64,000 bases of DNA from Nitrospirillum iridis (GTDB taxonomy: Bacteria; Pseudomonadota; Alphaproteobacteria; Azospirillales; Azospirillaceae): assembly GCF_014205765.1 (NCBI RefSeq), contig NZ_JACIIZ010000004.1, positions 310,001 to 374,000 on the forward strand, in the 5' to 3' direction. Position numbers and translations under genes: made by a program. Positions 56,065-63,792 of the stretch are shown here, one piece after another. Each line of letters begins with the position of its first letter. Position 1 is the first letter of the stretch. A model generated the notes under the pieces. That model was given only the letters and a program-made list of their open reading frames with translations. It was not told the origin of the DNA and searched no databases.

Positions 56065-56421
56065 ATGCGCACATCCCTGTCCAAGGCCCTGGCCGCCCTT
56101 CCCCTGTTGGTCGCCCTGACCGTGCCGGTGGCGGCGGCCCACGCCGCCGGCACGGCCCAGATCCCCGCCATCACCGTGACGGCCGCCCAGACCGACGCCG
56201 CCCGCCGCGTCTGCCGCGACACCCTGGGCCTCGCGCCCGCCAATGTCGACTATGCCGCCTGCGTCGAAAGCCTGAAGACCCAGGCCGCCGCCGCCCAGCA
56301 GCCAGTGCCGGAGGCCCGCGCCTGTGCCGAGATGGGCCACACCCCGGGGGGCAGCGATCATCGCCATTGCGTCGCCCAGCTGGCCTCCGCCGTCAGCCAT
56401 GCCCAGACACCACTGAACTAA
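56065..56421 (+). CDS. Small exported protein with two Cys-x14/15-Cys repeats
   Basis: 118 residues with a signal peptide (1 to ~27, VPVAAAHA). The mature part holds two similar modules: CRDTLGLAPANVDYAACVESL and CAEMGHTPGGSDHRHCVAQL, each Cys-(G-x-x-P)-(D/H)-Cys-V-x-x-L. Oxidised Cys pairs in the periplasm are likely. A perfect AAGGAGG precedes the ATG, implying strong translation. It follows the SulP gene by 41 bp and may share its transcript; function unknown. Confidence 0.85.
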   Translation: MRTSLSKALAALPLLVALTVPVAAAHAAGTAQIPAITVTAAQTDAARRVCRDTLGLAPANVDYAACVESLKTQAAAAQQPVPEARACAEMGHTPGGSDHRHCVAQLASAVSHAQTPLN

Positions 56422-56524
56422 AGCGGCCTCCGCTTCTTCCCTTCAGAGACTTCAGATCCGGCGGCGGTCTGACTGCCCGGGTGCGGCTCCCATCCACCCG
56501 GTCCCTACCCTCCCGTCCGCTGGT

Positions 56525-56559
56525 GCCCATCCCTCGTCCCCCGGGGGATGGGCTTTTTT
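56525..56559 (+). terminator. Strong rho-independent terminator
   Basis: Stem GCCCATCCC/GGGATGGGC (56525-56533, 56545-56553) followed by six T. Closes the carbonic anhydrase-SulP-small protein transcription unit. Confidence 0.88.
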
Positions 56560-56648
56560 CATCCCGAACGGTTCGCTTCATGATATGAAGGCGCATAAGA
56601 TGGATATGATTTACATTTTTTACCACGCAATCGCCGCTTGGCCGCCCC

Positions 56649-57707
56649 ATGCATCCCTATCTGCGTTCCTTCCGCCCGACCCAGCCCGGACTGGTGCCGC
56701 TTGAACGGGCGCGCGTTTTCGCGGGCGCCCTGCTGGGTCTTCTGCTGACCACGTTGATCAGCCGCTGGTGGCTGGGCGGCACTGCCGGCCTGCCCTATCT
56801 GGTGGCGCCCATCGGCGCATCCAGCGTGCTGGTGTTCGCCGCCCCCGCCACACCGCTGGCGCAGCCTTGGGCCGTGCTGGGCGGGAATGTCGTTTCCGGC
56901 CTTGCCGGGGTGCTGTGCGCCAGGCTGATCCCCGATCTGGCGCTGGCTGGCGCCGCCGCCGTGGCCCTCGCCATCGTCGCCATGTCGCTGTTGCGCTGCC
57001 TGCACCCGCCAGGCGGGGCCGTGGCGTTGACGGCGGTGCTGGGCGGACCGGCCATCCAGGCGGCGGGCTTCGGCTTCGTCCTGGCACCCGTGGCGGTGAA
57101 CACCGCCCTGCTGGTCGCCATGGGGCTGGTTTTCAACAACTTGACCCGGCATCGCTATCCCCATACCGCCCCCGCCCAGCCCCAACCGGCGGCGCGCAAC
57201 AGCGCCGGCTACACCATCGAGGATCTGAACCAGGTGCTGGCCCACTACGGGGACCAGCTGGACGTGGACCGCGACGATCTGGACGCCGTTTTCCGCCAGG
57301 TCGAGGCACGGGCCTATCAGCGCCGCCATGGCGACATCCGCTGTGGCGCCATCCAACGTAAGGTGCCGGCGGCGGTGGGGCCGGAGGATACGGTGGCCAC
57401 CGTGCGCGGCCTGATGGCCGACTATCACCTGCGCACGGTGCCGGTGACGGATGAGAAGGGACGCCTGCTGGGCGTCATCCCCAGCCAACCCGCGAGCATC
57501 CAGGGCCGGCATGGCATCCGGCGCCTGGTCCAGCCGGCGGTGACGGCCCTGGTCGGCACGCCGGTGGTCAACATCCTGCCCGCCATGACCAGCGGCGCGC
57601 ACGAGGCCATGGTGGTGGACGAGGCGGGTCGCCTGGTCGGCATGATCACCACCGCCGACCTGTTGTCGGCGCTCTATGGGAATGAGCCGGTGGCGCTGGC
57701 GGGGTGA
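56649..57707 (+). CDS. HPP-family membrane protein with tandem CBS domains
   Basis: 352 residues. About 1-165: HPP domain with four or five helices, the LHPPGGAVALTAVLGG signature and APIGASSVLVFAAP. About 240-345: two CBS motifs (TVATVRGLMADYHLRTVPVTDEKGRLLGV and VVDEAGRLVGMITTADLL). HPP proteins have been linked to nitrite or other anion transport; the CBS pair would sense adenine nucleotides or ionic state. It follows a strong terminator and so needs its own promoter, probably in the AT-rich 56570-56630 stretch. Confidence 0.88.
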   Translation: MHPYLRSFRPTQPGLVPLERARVFAGALLGLLLTTLISRWWLGGTAGLPYLVAPIGASSVLVFAAPATPLAQPWAVLGGNVVSGLAGVLCARLIPDLALAGAAAVALAIVAMSLLRCLHPPGGAVALTAVLGGPAIQAAGFGFVLAPVAVNTALLVAMGLVFNNLTRHRYPHTAPAQPQPAARNSAGYTIEDLNQVLAHYGDQLDVDRDDLDAVFRQVEARAYQRRHGDIRCGAIQRKVPAAVGPEDTVATVRGLMADYHLRTVPVTDEKGRLLGVIPSQPASIQGRHGIRRLVQPAVTALVGTPVVNILPAMTSGAHEAMVVDEAGRLVGMITTADLLSALYGNEPVALAG

Positions 57708-57731
57708 CAGCCCCCGCTGCGGCCCGAACCC

Positions 57732-58766
57732 TTAGCGCTGCGCCTTCTCCCGCAGGTCGCGCCAATTGGCAACGTTGCGGTTATGGGCATCGAGCGTCGC
57801 GGCGAAGGCGTGGCCGCCGCTGCCGTCGGCGACGAAGTAAAGGTCGTCGCTGGCCATGGGGTTGGCCACGGCGCGCAGGGCCTCACGGCCCGGGTTGGCG
57901 ATGGGGCCGGCGGGCAGGCCCGTCACCTTATACGTGTTGTAGGGCGAATCGACCGCCAGATCCGCATGGGTCAGCGGCCGGCCGAGGGGGCCGGCGCCAT
58001 CGGTCAGGATGTAGATGACCGTCGGGTCGGACTGCAGGCGCATGCCCAGGCGCAGGCGGTTGTAGAACACGGCGGCGATGTGTGGCCGTTCCGCCGGAAC
58101 GCCTGTCTCCTTCTCCACCAGGGAGGCCAAGGTGACCATGTCTTCCGGCGACTTCAGGGCCACGCCCTCGGCACGGCCGGCCCAGATCCTGGCCACCGTC
58201 CGGCGCATCTCCGCCCGCATGCGTTCCACCATCAGCGCCCGGTCGTCGCCCAGGGCGAAGTTATAGGTCGCGGGCAGCAGGCTGCCATCGGCGGGCCGTT
58301 CGGGGCCTTGCGTGGGCAGTGGCGCGCCGGAAAGTGCGGGGTCGGCATTGATCAGGGCCATGATCTGGGCCGAGGTCAACCCCTCGGGCACCGTCAGGCG
58401 GTGGACCACCGTCTTGCCGCTGCGCAGCAAGGCAACCGTGTCCTTCAGGGAGATATGGGCGGGAAAGGCGTATTCGCCGGCCTTGATGACCTGTTCGGAC
58501 TCGGTCAGGCGCACGGCGGCGACGAAATCCAGGGCGCCGCGGATCACCCCGGCGTCGGCCAGGGTCTGGGCCACGCGTTGCAGGCCGCCATCCCTGCCCA
58601 CCACCAGGGTGGTGTCCTGCGCCAGTGGCCCGGCATCGACGTAGCGGTGATACCCCACCCAGGCCAGGGCGGCGGAGACCAGAATCACCAAGGCCGCCGC
58701 CCACAGAAGGCGGCGGCCCAGGGATGGACGTGTCGGGGGAACCGGGGCCGGAACCTTCGGGGTCAC
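57732..58766 (-). CDS. mltG: Endolytic transglycosylase MltG
   Basis: 344-residue inner-membrane lytic transglycosylase that cuts nascent peptidoglycan strands. One N-terminal transmembrane helix (LLWAAALVILVSAALAWVGY), a LysM-like region, then the YceG domain with LTVPEGLTSAQIMALI, LASLVEKETGVPAERPHIAAVFYNRL containing the catalytic Glu, and LQSDPTVIY. The start overlaps the fabF stop by 4 bp, so it is translationally coupled to fatty-acid synthesis, a frequent arrangement in alphaproteobacteria. Confidence 0.95.
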   Translation of the reverse strand: MTPKVPAPVPPTRPSLGRRLLWAAALVILVSAALAWVGYHRYVDAGPLAQDTTLVVGRDGGLQRVAQTLADAGVIRGALDFVAAVRLTESEQVIKAGEYAFPAHISLKDTVALLRSGKTVVHRLTVPEGLTSAQIMALINADPALSGAPLPTQGPERPADGSLLPATYNFALGDDRALMVERMRAEMRRTVARIWAGRAEGVALKSPEDMVTLASLVEKETGVPAERPHIAAVFYNRLRLGMRLQSDPTVIYILTDGAGPLGRPLTHADLAVDSPYNTYKVTGLPAGPIANPGREALRAVANPMASDDLYFVADGSGGHAFAATLDAHNRNVANWRDLREKAQR

Positions 58767-60034
58767 GAGCCGGCGTATTCCTTGAAGATCAGGGACGCGT
58801 TGGTGCCGCCGAACCCGAAGGAGTTCGACAGCGCGGCGCGAACACGGCGCTTCTTGGACTTGTTGGGCACGAGGTCAACACCGGCGCATTCGTCCGACGG
58901 CGTGTCCAGGTTCAGGGTGGGCGGCACTTCCTGGTCCCGGATGGCGAGGACGGAGAAGATGGCCTCGATGGCGCCCGCCGCCCCCAACAGGTGGCCGGTG
59001 GCCGACTTGGTGGACGACATGGAGGCCGTCTGCAAGGCGTCGCCGAACAGGCGCTTCACAGCCCCCAGCTCGATCAGGTCGCCCAGCGGCGTGGAGGTGC
59101 CATGGGCGTTGACGTAGTCGATGTCCGCCGGGGTCATGCCGGCGCGCTTCAGGGCCATGGCCATGGAGCGGTAGCCGCCGTTGCCGTCATCGGCCGGAGC
59201 GGTGATGTGGTGGGCGTCGCCAGACAGGCCGTAGCCCACGACCTCGGCATAAATCTTGGCGCCACGGGCCTTGGCGTGCTCCAGCTCTTCCAGCACGACC
59301 ACGCCGGCGCCTTCGCCCATGACGAAGCCGTCGCGGCCCTGGTCATAGGGCCGTGAGGCCTTTTCCGGGGTTTCGTTGTAGCCGGTGGACAGCGCGCGGG
59401 CGGCGGCGAAGCCGGCCATGCCCAGGCGGTTGATCGCGGCCTCGGCACCGCCGGCGATCATCACGTCGGCATCTTCCCACATGATCAGCCGGGCGGCGTC
59501 GCCGATGGCGTGCGCGCCGGTGGAACAGGCGGTGACGGCCGAGTGGTTCGGGCCCTTGAAGCCGTGGATGATCGACACATGGCCGGAGACCAGGTTGATC
59601 AGGGCCGACGGGATGAAGAACGGGGAAATACGGCGCGGGCCCTTTTCGGCCAGCAGCAGCGACGTCTCGTAGATGGCGGACAGGCCACCGATGCCGGAAC
59701 CGATCATGACGCCCGTGCGCTCACGATCCTCTTCCGTCTGCGGCACCCAACCGCTGTCCTTCACCGCCTGGGCCGCCGCGGCGACGCCGTAGACGATGAA
59801 GTCGTCCATCTTTTTCTGGTCCTTGGGCGGCACGAACTCATCAGCATTGAAGGTGCCGTTGGTGCCGTCGCCCCGGGGAACCATGCCGCCGATCTTGGCG
59901 GGCAGATCCGACACATCGAAAGTGTCGATGGCGCGGATGCCCGACTGGGCATCGAGCAGCCGTTTCCACGTGTGCTCAACGCCCGTTCCCAGAGGAGTGA
60001 CCAACCCGAGACCGGTGATGACGACGCGACGCAT
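58763..60034 (-). CDS. fabF: 3-oxoacyl-[ACP] synthase II
   Basis: 423-residue condensing enzyme of fatty-acid elongation. Catalytic Cys-His-His: TACSTGAHAIG, NAHGTSTPLGD and KSATGHLLGAAG, plus the C-terminal NSFGFGGTNASLIF. Cytosolic. Located 166 bp downstream of acpP and overlapping mltG. Length is typical of KAS II. Confidence 0.97.
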   Translation of the reverse strand: MRRVVITGLGLVTPLGTGVEHTWKRLLDAQSGIRAIDTFDVSDLPAKIGGMVPRGDGTNGTFNADEFVPPKDQKKMDDFIVYGVAAAAQAVKDSGWVPQTEEDRERTGVMIGSGIGGLSAIYETSLLLAEKGPRRISPFFIPSALINLVSGHVSIIHGFKGPNHSAVTACSTGAHAIGDAARLIMWEDADVMIAGGAEAAINRLGMAGFAAARALSTGYNETPEKASRPYDQGRDGFVMGEGAGVVVLEELEHAKARGAKIYAEVVGYGLSGDAHHITAPADDGNGGYRSMAMALKRAGMTPADIDYVNAHGTSTPLGDLIELGAVKRLFGDALQTASMSSTKSATGHLLGAAGAIEAIFSVLAIRDQEVPPTLNLDTPSDECAGVDLVPNKSKKRRVRAALSNSFGFGGTNASLIFKEYAGS

Positions 60035-60200
60035 GGGGCAGACCTGTACTTAGTTCCAGAAAAAGAAAGGTCCTGAATCGGGAATGAACTGGAGGTTCCA
60101 CCCTCCTCAGGCCCTGATAACCAACAAGATCTTTTCCGGTTCCGGGCGCGACACCGGCCAAGGTGGCGGTGCCGCGCCCGAAGTCCCGGGAAAGCGGGGA

Positions 60201-60437
60201 TCAGCCCTGCTTGCTGGAAATGAAGTCGATGGCGTCCTTCACGGTCAGGATCTTCTCCGCCGCGTCGTCCGGGATCTCGATCCCGAACTCTTCCTCGAAG
60301 GCCATGACGAGTTCGACGGTGTCGAGGCTGTCGGCACCCAGATCGTCGATGAAGCTGGCGGTGTCAGTGACCTTGCCCTCTTCCACACCCAGGTGCTCGA
60401 CGACGATCTTCTTAACCCGTTCGGCGATGTCGCTCAT
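60201..60437 (-). CDS. acpP: Acyl carrier protein
   Basis: 78-residue acidic four-helix carrier. Phosphopantetheine attachment Ser37 lies in [24 protein letters not shown] site sits 9-10 nt before the ATG. Flanked by fabG upstream and fabF downstream; the 240-bp gap to fabG suggests a separate promoter, as expected for a very highly expressed gene. Confidence 0.97.
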   Translation of the reverse strand: MSDIAERVKKIVVEHLGVEEGKVTDTASFIDDLGADSLDTVELVMAFEEEFGIEIPDDAAEKILTVKDAIDFISSKQG

Positions 60438-60627
60438 TTCCTATACCTTCCCGAATTTCCACAGTTGGGGTTGTTTACTGACTTGTCTGATCGGCGTGGC
60501 ACGTCCGGCAGGACGAATTCGAGCGCCCATCCTTTGGAAAAGTGCCGTCAGATACCACAGGTGGGCTATCTTGCCTAGCGCCCGCAGGACATTGGATGTC
60601 CATAGGTGCCGGGCGCCCGTCGATACG

Positions 60628-60659
60628 TTGGGGGCCGCCCCCGAAAGGGCAACCCCCAA
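60628..60659 (-). terminator. Hairpin between fabG and acpP
   Basis: On the minus strand TTGGGGG...CCCCCAA outer arms enclose a GCCC/GGGC inner stem, 17 bp after the fabG stop. There is no U-tract, so it is more likely a partial terminator or mRNA-processing structure that separates fabG from acpP expression. Confidence 0.5.
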
Positions 60660-60676
60660 GACCCTTTTGATGCCGA

Positions 60677-61414
60677 TCAGATCATGGCCATGCCGCCGTT
60701 GACGTGCAGCGTCTGGCCGGTGACGTAGCCGGCCTCGGTAGAGGCCAGATAGAGCACGGCGGACGCGATTTCGTCCGGCGTGCCCAGGCGACCGGCCGGC
60801 ACGCCGGCGGTCAGCTTTTCCTTTTGCGCGTCGGCCAGCACGTCGGTCATCGCCGTCGCGATGAAACCGGGGGCCACGCAGTTGGCGGTGATGTTGCGCG
60901 ACGCGACCTCGGCAGCCAAGGCCTTGGTCATGCCGATCATGCCGGCCTTGCTGGCGGCGTAATTGACCTGGCCCGGGTTGCCGGTGACGCCGACGATGGA
61001 GGTGATGCCGATGATGCGGCCCCAGCGGCGCTTCATCATGCCCTTCACCAGGGCGCGCGACAGGCGGAAAGCCGCCGTCAGGTTGACGTCGATGACCGAC
61101 GCCCAATCCTCATCCTTCATGCGCAGGATCAGGCCATCGCGGGTCAGCCCGGCGTTGTTCACCAGGATGTCCACCTGGCCCAGCTTGGCCTCCGCGTCCT
61201 TGGCCAGGGCCTCGACGGCCGCCGGGTCGGACAGGTTGGCGGGCACGACCACGGCGCGGTCGCCCAGCTCGGCGGCCAGGGCCTCCAGGGCCTCGACCTT
61301 GGTGCCGGATAGGGCCACGGTGGCGCCGGCCTGGTGCAGGGTGCGGGCGATGGCGGCGCCGATGCCGCCGGAGGCGCCGGTGACGAGCGCGGTCTTGCCG
61401 GTCAAATCGAACAT
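60677..61414 (-). CDS. fabG: 3-oxoacyl-[ACP] reductase
   Basis: 245-residue short-chain dehydrogenase that reduces 3-oxoacyl-ACP with NADPH. Cofactor motif TGASGGIG, NNAGLTRDGL, and the Ser-Tyr-Lys active site (ITSIVGVTGNPGQVNYAASKAG). ATG 61414 is preceded by AGGGGA and starts the family sequence (FDLTGKTALVTG); the frame is open far upstream only as the antisense/off-frame of fabD. Lies 35 bp downstream of fabD. Confidence 0.97.
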   Translation of the reverse strand: MFDLTGKTALVTGASGGIGAAIARTLHQAGATVALSGTKVEALEALAAELGDRAVVVPANLSDPAAVEALAKDAEAKLGQVDILVNNAGLTRDGLILRMKDEDWASVIDVNLTAAFRLSRALVKGMMKRRWGRIIGITSIVGVTGNPGQVNYAASKAGMIGMTKALAAEVASRNITANCVAPGFIATAMTDVLADAQKEKLTAGVPAGRLGTPDEIASAVLYLASTEAGYVTGQTLHVNGGMAMI

Positions 61415-61449
61415 GGGGTGTCCCCTATCGTTCCGAAAAAGGTGTCCGT

Positions 61450-62388
61450 TCAGGCCTTCAGGAAGGCGTCGATGTCGGCGGGCAGGCCCAGTGACACGGC
61501 CGTCAATTCCTTGTCGATGCGCTTGGCCATGCCGGCCAGCACCTTGCCGGCGCCCAGCTCCACCAACTGGTCCACGCCCTGTTCCTTCATGAACAGCACG
61601 CTCTCCCGCCAGCGGACGGAACCGGTGACCTGCTCCACCAGCAGGCGGCGGATCTCGGCGGGGTCGGTGACGGTGCTGGCGATGACGTTGGCGACCAGCG
61701 GCACGCGCGGCGTCTGGATCGTGGTTCCGGCCAACGCCTCGGCCATGGCGTCGGCGGCCGGCTGCATCAGCGGGCAATGGAAGGGGGCGGACACCGGCAG
61801 CAGCACGGCGCGCTTGAAGCCACGCTCCGCCGCGATGGCGATGGCGCGTTCCACCGCCGTCTTGTGGCCGCTGATGACCACCTGGCCCGGCGCGTTGTCG
61901 TTGGCGGCGGTGCAGACCTCCCCCTGGGCGGCGTCGGCGGCGATACCCCGGGCGGCCTCGAAATCCGCGCCGATGATGGCGGCCATGGCACCCACGCCCA
62001 CCGGCACGGCGCGCTGCATGCTCTGCCCACGCAGCTTCAGCAGCCGGGCGGTGTCGGCCAGCGTCAAGGCACCGGCGGCGCACAGCGCGGAGTATTCACC
62101 CAGCGAATGCCCGGCGACGAAGCGGGCGGCCTTGGCCAGATCCAGCCCGCCGTCCTTTTCCAGCACGCGGGCCACGGCCACGGACACCGCCATCAGGGCC
62201 GGCTGGGCGTTTTCCGTCAGGGTCAGCTCATCCAGCGGTCCCTCGAACATCAGGGCCGACAGCTTCTGCTTCAGCGCCTCGTCCACCTCGCCGAAGACAT
62301 CGCGGGCGGTGGCGAAGGCGTCGGCCAAATCCCGGCCCATACCCACAGCCTGGCTGCCCTGGCCGGGAAACACGAAAGCGCGAATCAT
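61450..62388 (-). CDS. fabD: Malonyl-CoA:ACP transacylase
   Basis: 312-residue enzyme loading malonyl units onto ACP. Start MIRAFVFPGQGSQAVGMG, nucleophile Ser in GHSLGEYSAL, and His in VSAPFHCPLM. First gene of the fabD-fabG-acpP-fabF-mltG set. A good promoter is proposed at 62513-62540, with a hairpin in the leader. Confidence 0.97.
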   Translation of the reverse strand: MIRAFVFPGQGSQAVGMGRDLADAFATARDVFGEVDEALKQKLSALMFEGPLDELTLTENAQPALMAVSVAVARVLEKDGGLDLAKAARFVAGHSLGEYSALCAAGALTLADTARLLKLRGQSMQRAVPVGVGAMAAIIGADFEAARGIAADAAQGEVCTAANDNAPGQVVISGHKTAVERAIAIAAERGFKRAVLLPVSAPFHCPLMQPAADAMAEALAGTTIQTPRVPLVANVIASTVTDPAEIRRLLVEQVTGSVRWRESVLFMKEQGVDQLVELGAGKVLAGMAKRIDKELTAVSLGLPADIDAFLKA

Positions 62389-62436
62389 GTGCAGATACCC
62401 TGGAAGCTCAATTCAGGCGCGATGCCCCATCCCCAA

Positions 62437-62458
62437 CCCCCGGTTCCCCAACCGGGGG
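62437..62458 (-). promoter_or_regulatory. Hairpin in the fabD leader
   Basis: Perfect 9-bp inverted repeat CCCCCGGTT/AACCGGGGG with a 4-nt loop, about 50 nt upstream of the fabD ATG and downstream of its predicted start site. Could affect translation or mRNA stability; no known ligand motif recognised. Confidence 0.45.
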
Positions 62459-62512
62459 CCGGTCATGACGATTACCGTCACGGGCCTGAAGTCGGCATCG
62501 CAAGTCGCGCCA

Positions 62513-62540
62513 TGCATACCGCCTGCAATCAATCTGTCAA
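62513..62540 (-). promoter_or_regulatory. Sigma70-type promoter for fabD
   Basis: Minus strand TTGACA (62540-62535), 16-nt spacer, TATGCA (62518-62513). A perfect -35 with a fair -10, about 125 bp ahead of fabD. Confidence 0.6.
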
Positions 62541-62601
62541 TCGTCATTGCGCGGCATGGTGCAGGGGTGACGTGGGCTGCGCCTGGCTTTCAGGGCCGCC
62601 A

Positions 62602-62652
62602 AGCAGACTTTCCGAACTCCGCCCCCCCCATGGGCGGGCTCGGAAATCTGCT
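62602..62652. repeat. Long palindrome 1
   Basis: Two-tier inverted repeat: outer arms AGCAGACTTTCCGA / TCGGAAATCTGCT (one bulged C) and an inner CCGCCC/GGGCGG stem, joined by a small asymmetric loop. Confidence 0.7.
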
Positions 62653-62667
62653 GAACCATAGAGTCGG

Positions 62668-62715
62668 CAGGTTACTCCAGGCCGGGCCAGGTGTGGCCCG
62701 ATCTGGAGTAACCTG
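62668..62715. repeat. Long palindrome 2
   Basis: Perfect 13-bp outer arms CAGGTTACTCCAG/CTGGAGTAACCTG, then 3-nt by 3-nt internal loop, then inner GGGCCA/TGGCCC with a GGTG loop. It ends 1 bp before the LysR stop codon. No U-tract; could terminate lysR or be a copy of a palindromic repeat. Confidence 0.75.
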
Positions 62716-62716
62716 C

Positions 62717-63697
62717 TTAGGCCGCCGTCCAGGGGATGAAAGGCCGGCCATGGCCCTGCGGCGTCTCCGCGTCGAGGAAGCCGTCCAGCGCCGACGGCGC
62801 CACATCCGCCTCCGCCGCGATCCGACGCGCCAGATCCACCGCGGCGGCGCGCATGCGCCCCGGCGGGCGGTCCAGCCAATAGCTGGTGGGGTTCAGCACG
62901 GTGCGCGGATCCACCGGCACCACCCCGCCGTTCCGCAGCGTGGATTGGACCAGGGGCGGCCGGGCCAGCGCCACGCCCAGGCCGCAGACGCAGGCGTCCA
63001 GCACCAGGTTGTAGTCTTCGAAGCGCCGATCCTGCGGCCGGGGGCGATAGTCCAGGCCATGGGCGGCGAACCAGGTGCGCCACCCCGACGCGTCGGAGTC
63101 GTGGATCAGCGGGAAGGCCAGCAGGCGTTCCGGTTCCCCCTCTCCGATCTGCGCCGCCAGCGTGGGCGCGGCCAGGGGATAGCACCATTCCTCGAACAGC
63201 TTCAGCGATACCCGGCCCGGCAGGGCGCCCCAGCCGCAGCGGATGGCCAAGTCCATGCCCTCGTCCGCCAAATCCAACGCGCGATGGTCGACCGACAGCA
63301 AGATTCGGAGTGCCCCGCCCGGATCGCCCCCCCTACCTTCCAACCCAGCGAGCCGGGGCATGAGCCACAGGCCGCACACCGACGGCAGCGAGGTCAGCCG
63401 CACCACGGCCGTGCCCCGGGGTTCCGTCCAGCGGTTGGAGGTATCGGCGATGAGGGCGAAGGCTTCACTGGTGCGCTGGAACAGGCGCTGGCCATCCGGC
63501 GTCATGGTCACGCCGCGCGCCTGGCGGTGGAACAGCCGCAGGCCCAGCCACTGTTCCAGCTTGGCGATCTGGCGGCTGATGGCGCCGTGGGTGAGGTTCA
63601 GCGCCTCCGCCGCGGCGGAAAAGCTGCCAGTCCGCGCCGCCGCCTCGAAGGCGCGCAGCGTGTCCAGGGGCGGCAAGGGCTGTGAGCTGTGATCCAT
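62717..63697 (-). CDS. LysR-family transcriptional regulator (GcvA-like)
   Basis: 326-residue regulator: N-terminal winged helix (about 10-70, PLDTLRAFEAAARTGSFSAAAEALNLTHGAISRQIAKLEQWLG) and a periplasmic-binding-like effector domain (about 95-300). The PPLDTLRAFEAAART start and RQIAKLEQWLGLRLFHR stretch are like GcvA/AmpR-type members. ATG 63697 is preferred; an upstream start adds 15 residues. Divergent from an EamA transporter gene, which it most likely controls; an inverted repeat at 63709-63737 could be its operator. Confidence 0.92.
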   Translation of the reverse strand: MDHSSQPLPPLDTLRAFEAAARTGSFSAAAEALNLTHGAISRQIAKLEQWLGLRLFHRQARGVTMTPDGQRLFQRTSEAFALIADTSNRWTEPRGTAVVRLTSLPSVCGLWLMPRLAGLEGRGGDPGGALRILLSVDHRALDLADEGMDLAIRCGWGALPGRVSLKLFEEWCYPLAAPTLAAQIGEGEPERLLAFPLIHDSDASGWRTWFAAHGLDYRPRPQDRRFEDYNLVLDACVCGLGVALARPPLVQSTLRNGGVVPVDPRTVLNPTSYWLDRPPGRMRAAAVDLARRIAAEADVAPSALDGFLDAETPQGHGRPFIPWTAA

Positions 63698-63708
63698 GCT
63701 CACAGTTG

Positions 63709-63737
63709 GCTGATGATTTGTTCGATTGTCAATCAGC
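63709..63737. promoter_or_regulatory. Candidate LysR operator
   Basis: Inverted repeat GCTGAT-N17-ATCAGC with an AT-rich centre (TTTGTTCGATTGTCA), in the 95-bp gap between the regulator and the divergent transporter. Placement and symmetry are right for a LysR-type site; binding is not shown. Confidence 0.45.
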
Positions 63738-63792
63738 TGCACCCGGCGCGTACTGCGTTTCGTGTTTTCCGTTCACTCCAGGATCGTCCGCG

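Larger units (their letters stand above)
62389..62716. other. Non-coding region with promoter and three palindromes
   Basis: 328 bp between the fabD start and the end of the LysR gene. It contains a leader hairpin, the fabD promoter, and two long palindromes listed separately. No coding frame here looks genuine. Confidence 0.7.

Noticed and set aside
61334-63685. 783-codon plus-strand frame opposite fabD, the palindrome region and the LysR gene
   Set aside because: Antisense artefact; it spans an intergenic region and two genuine opposite-strand genes.
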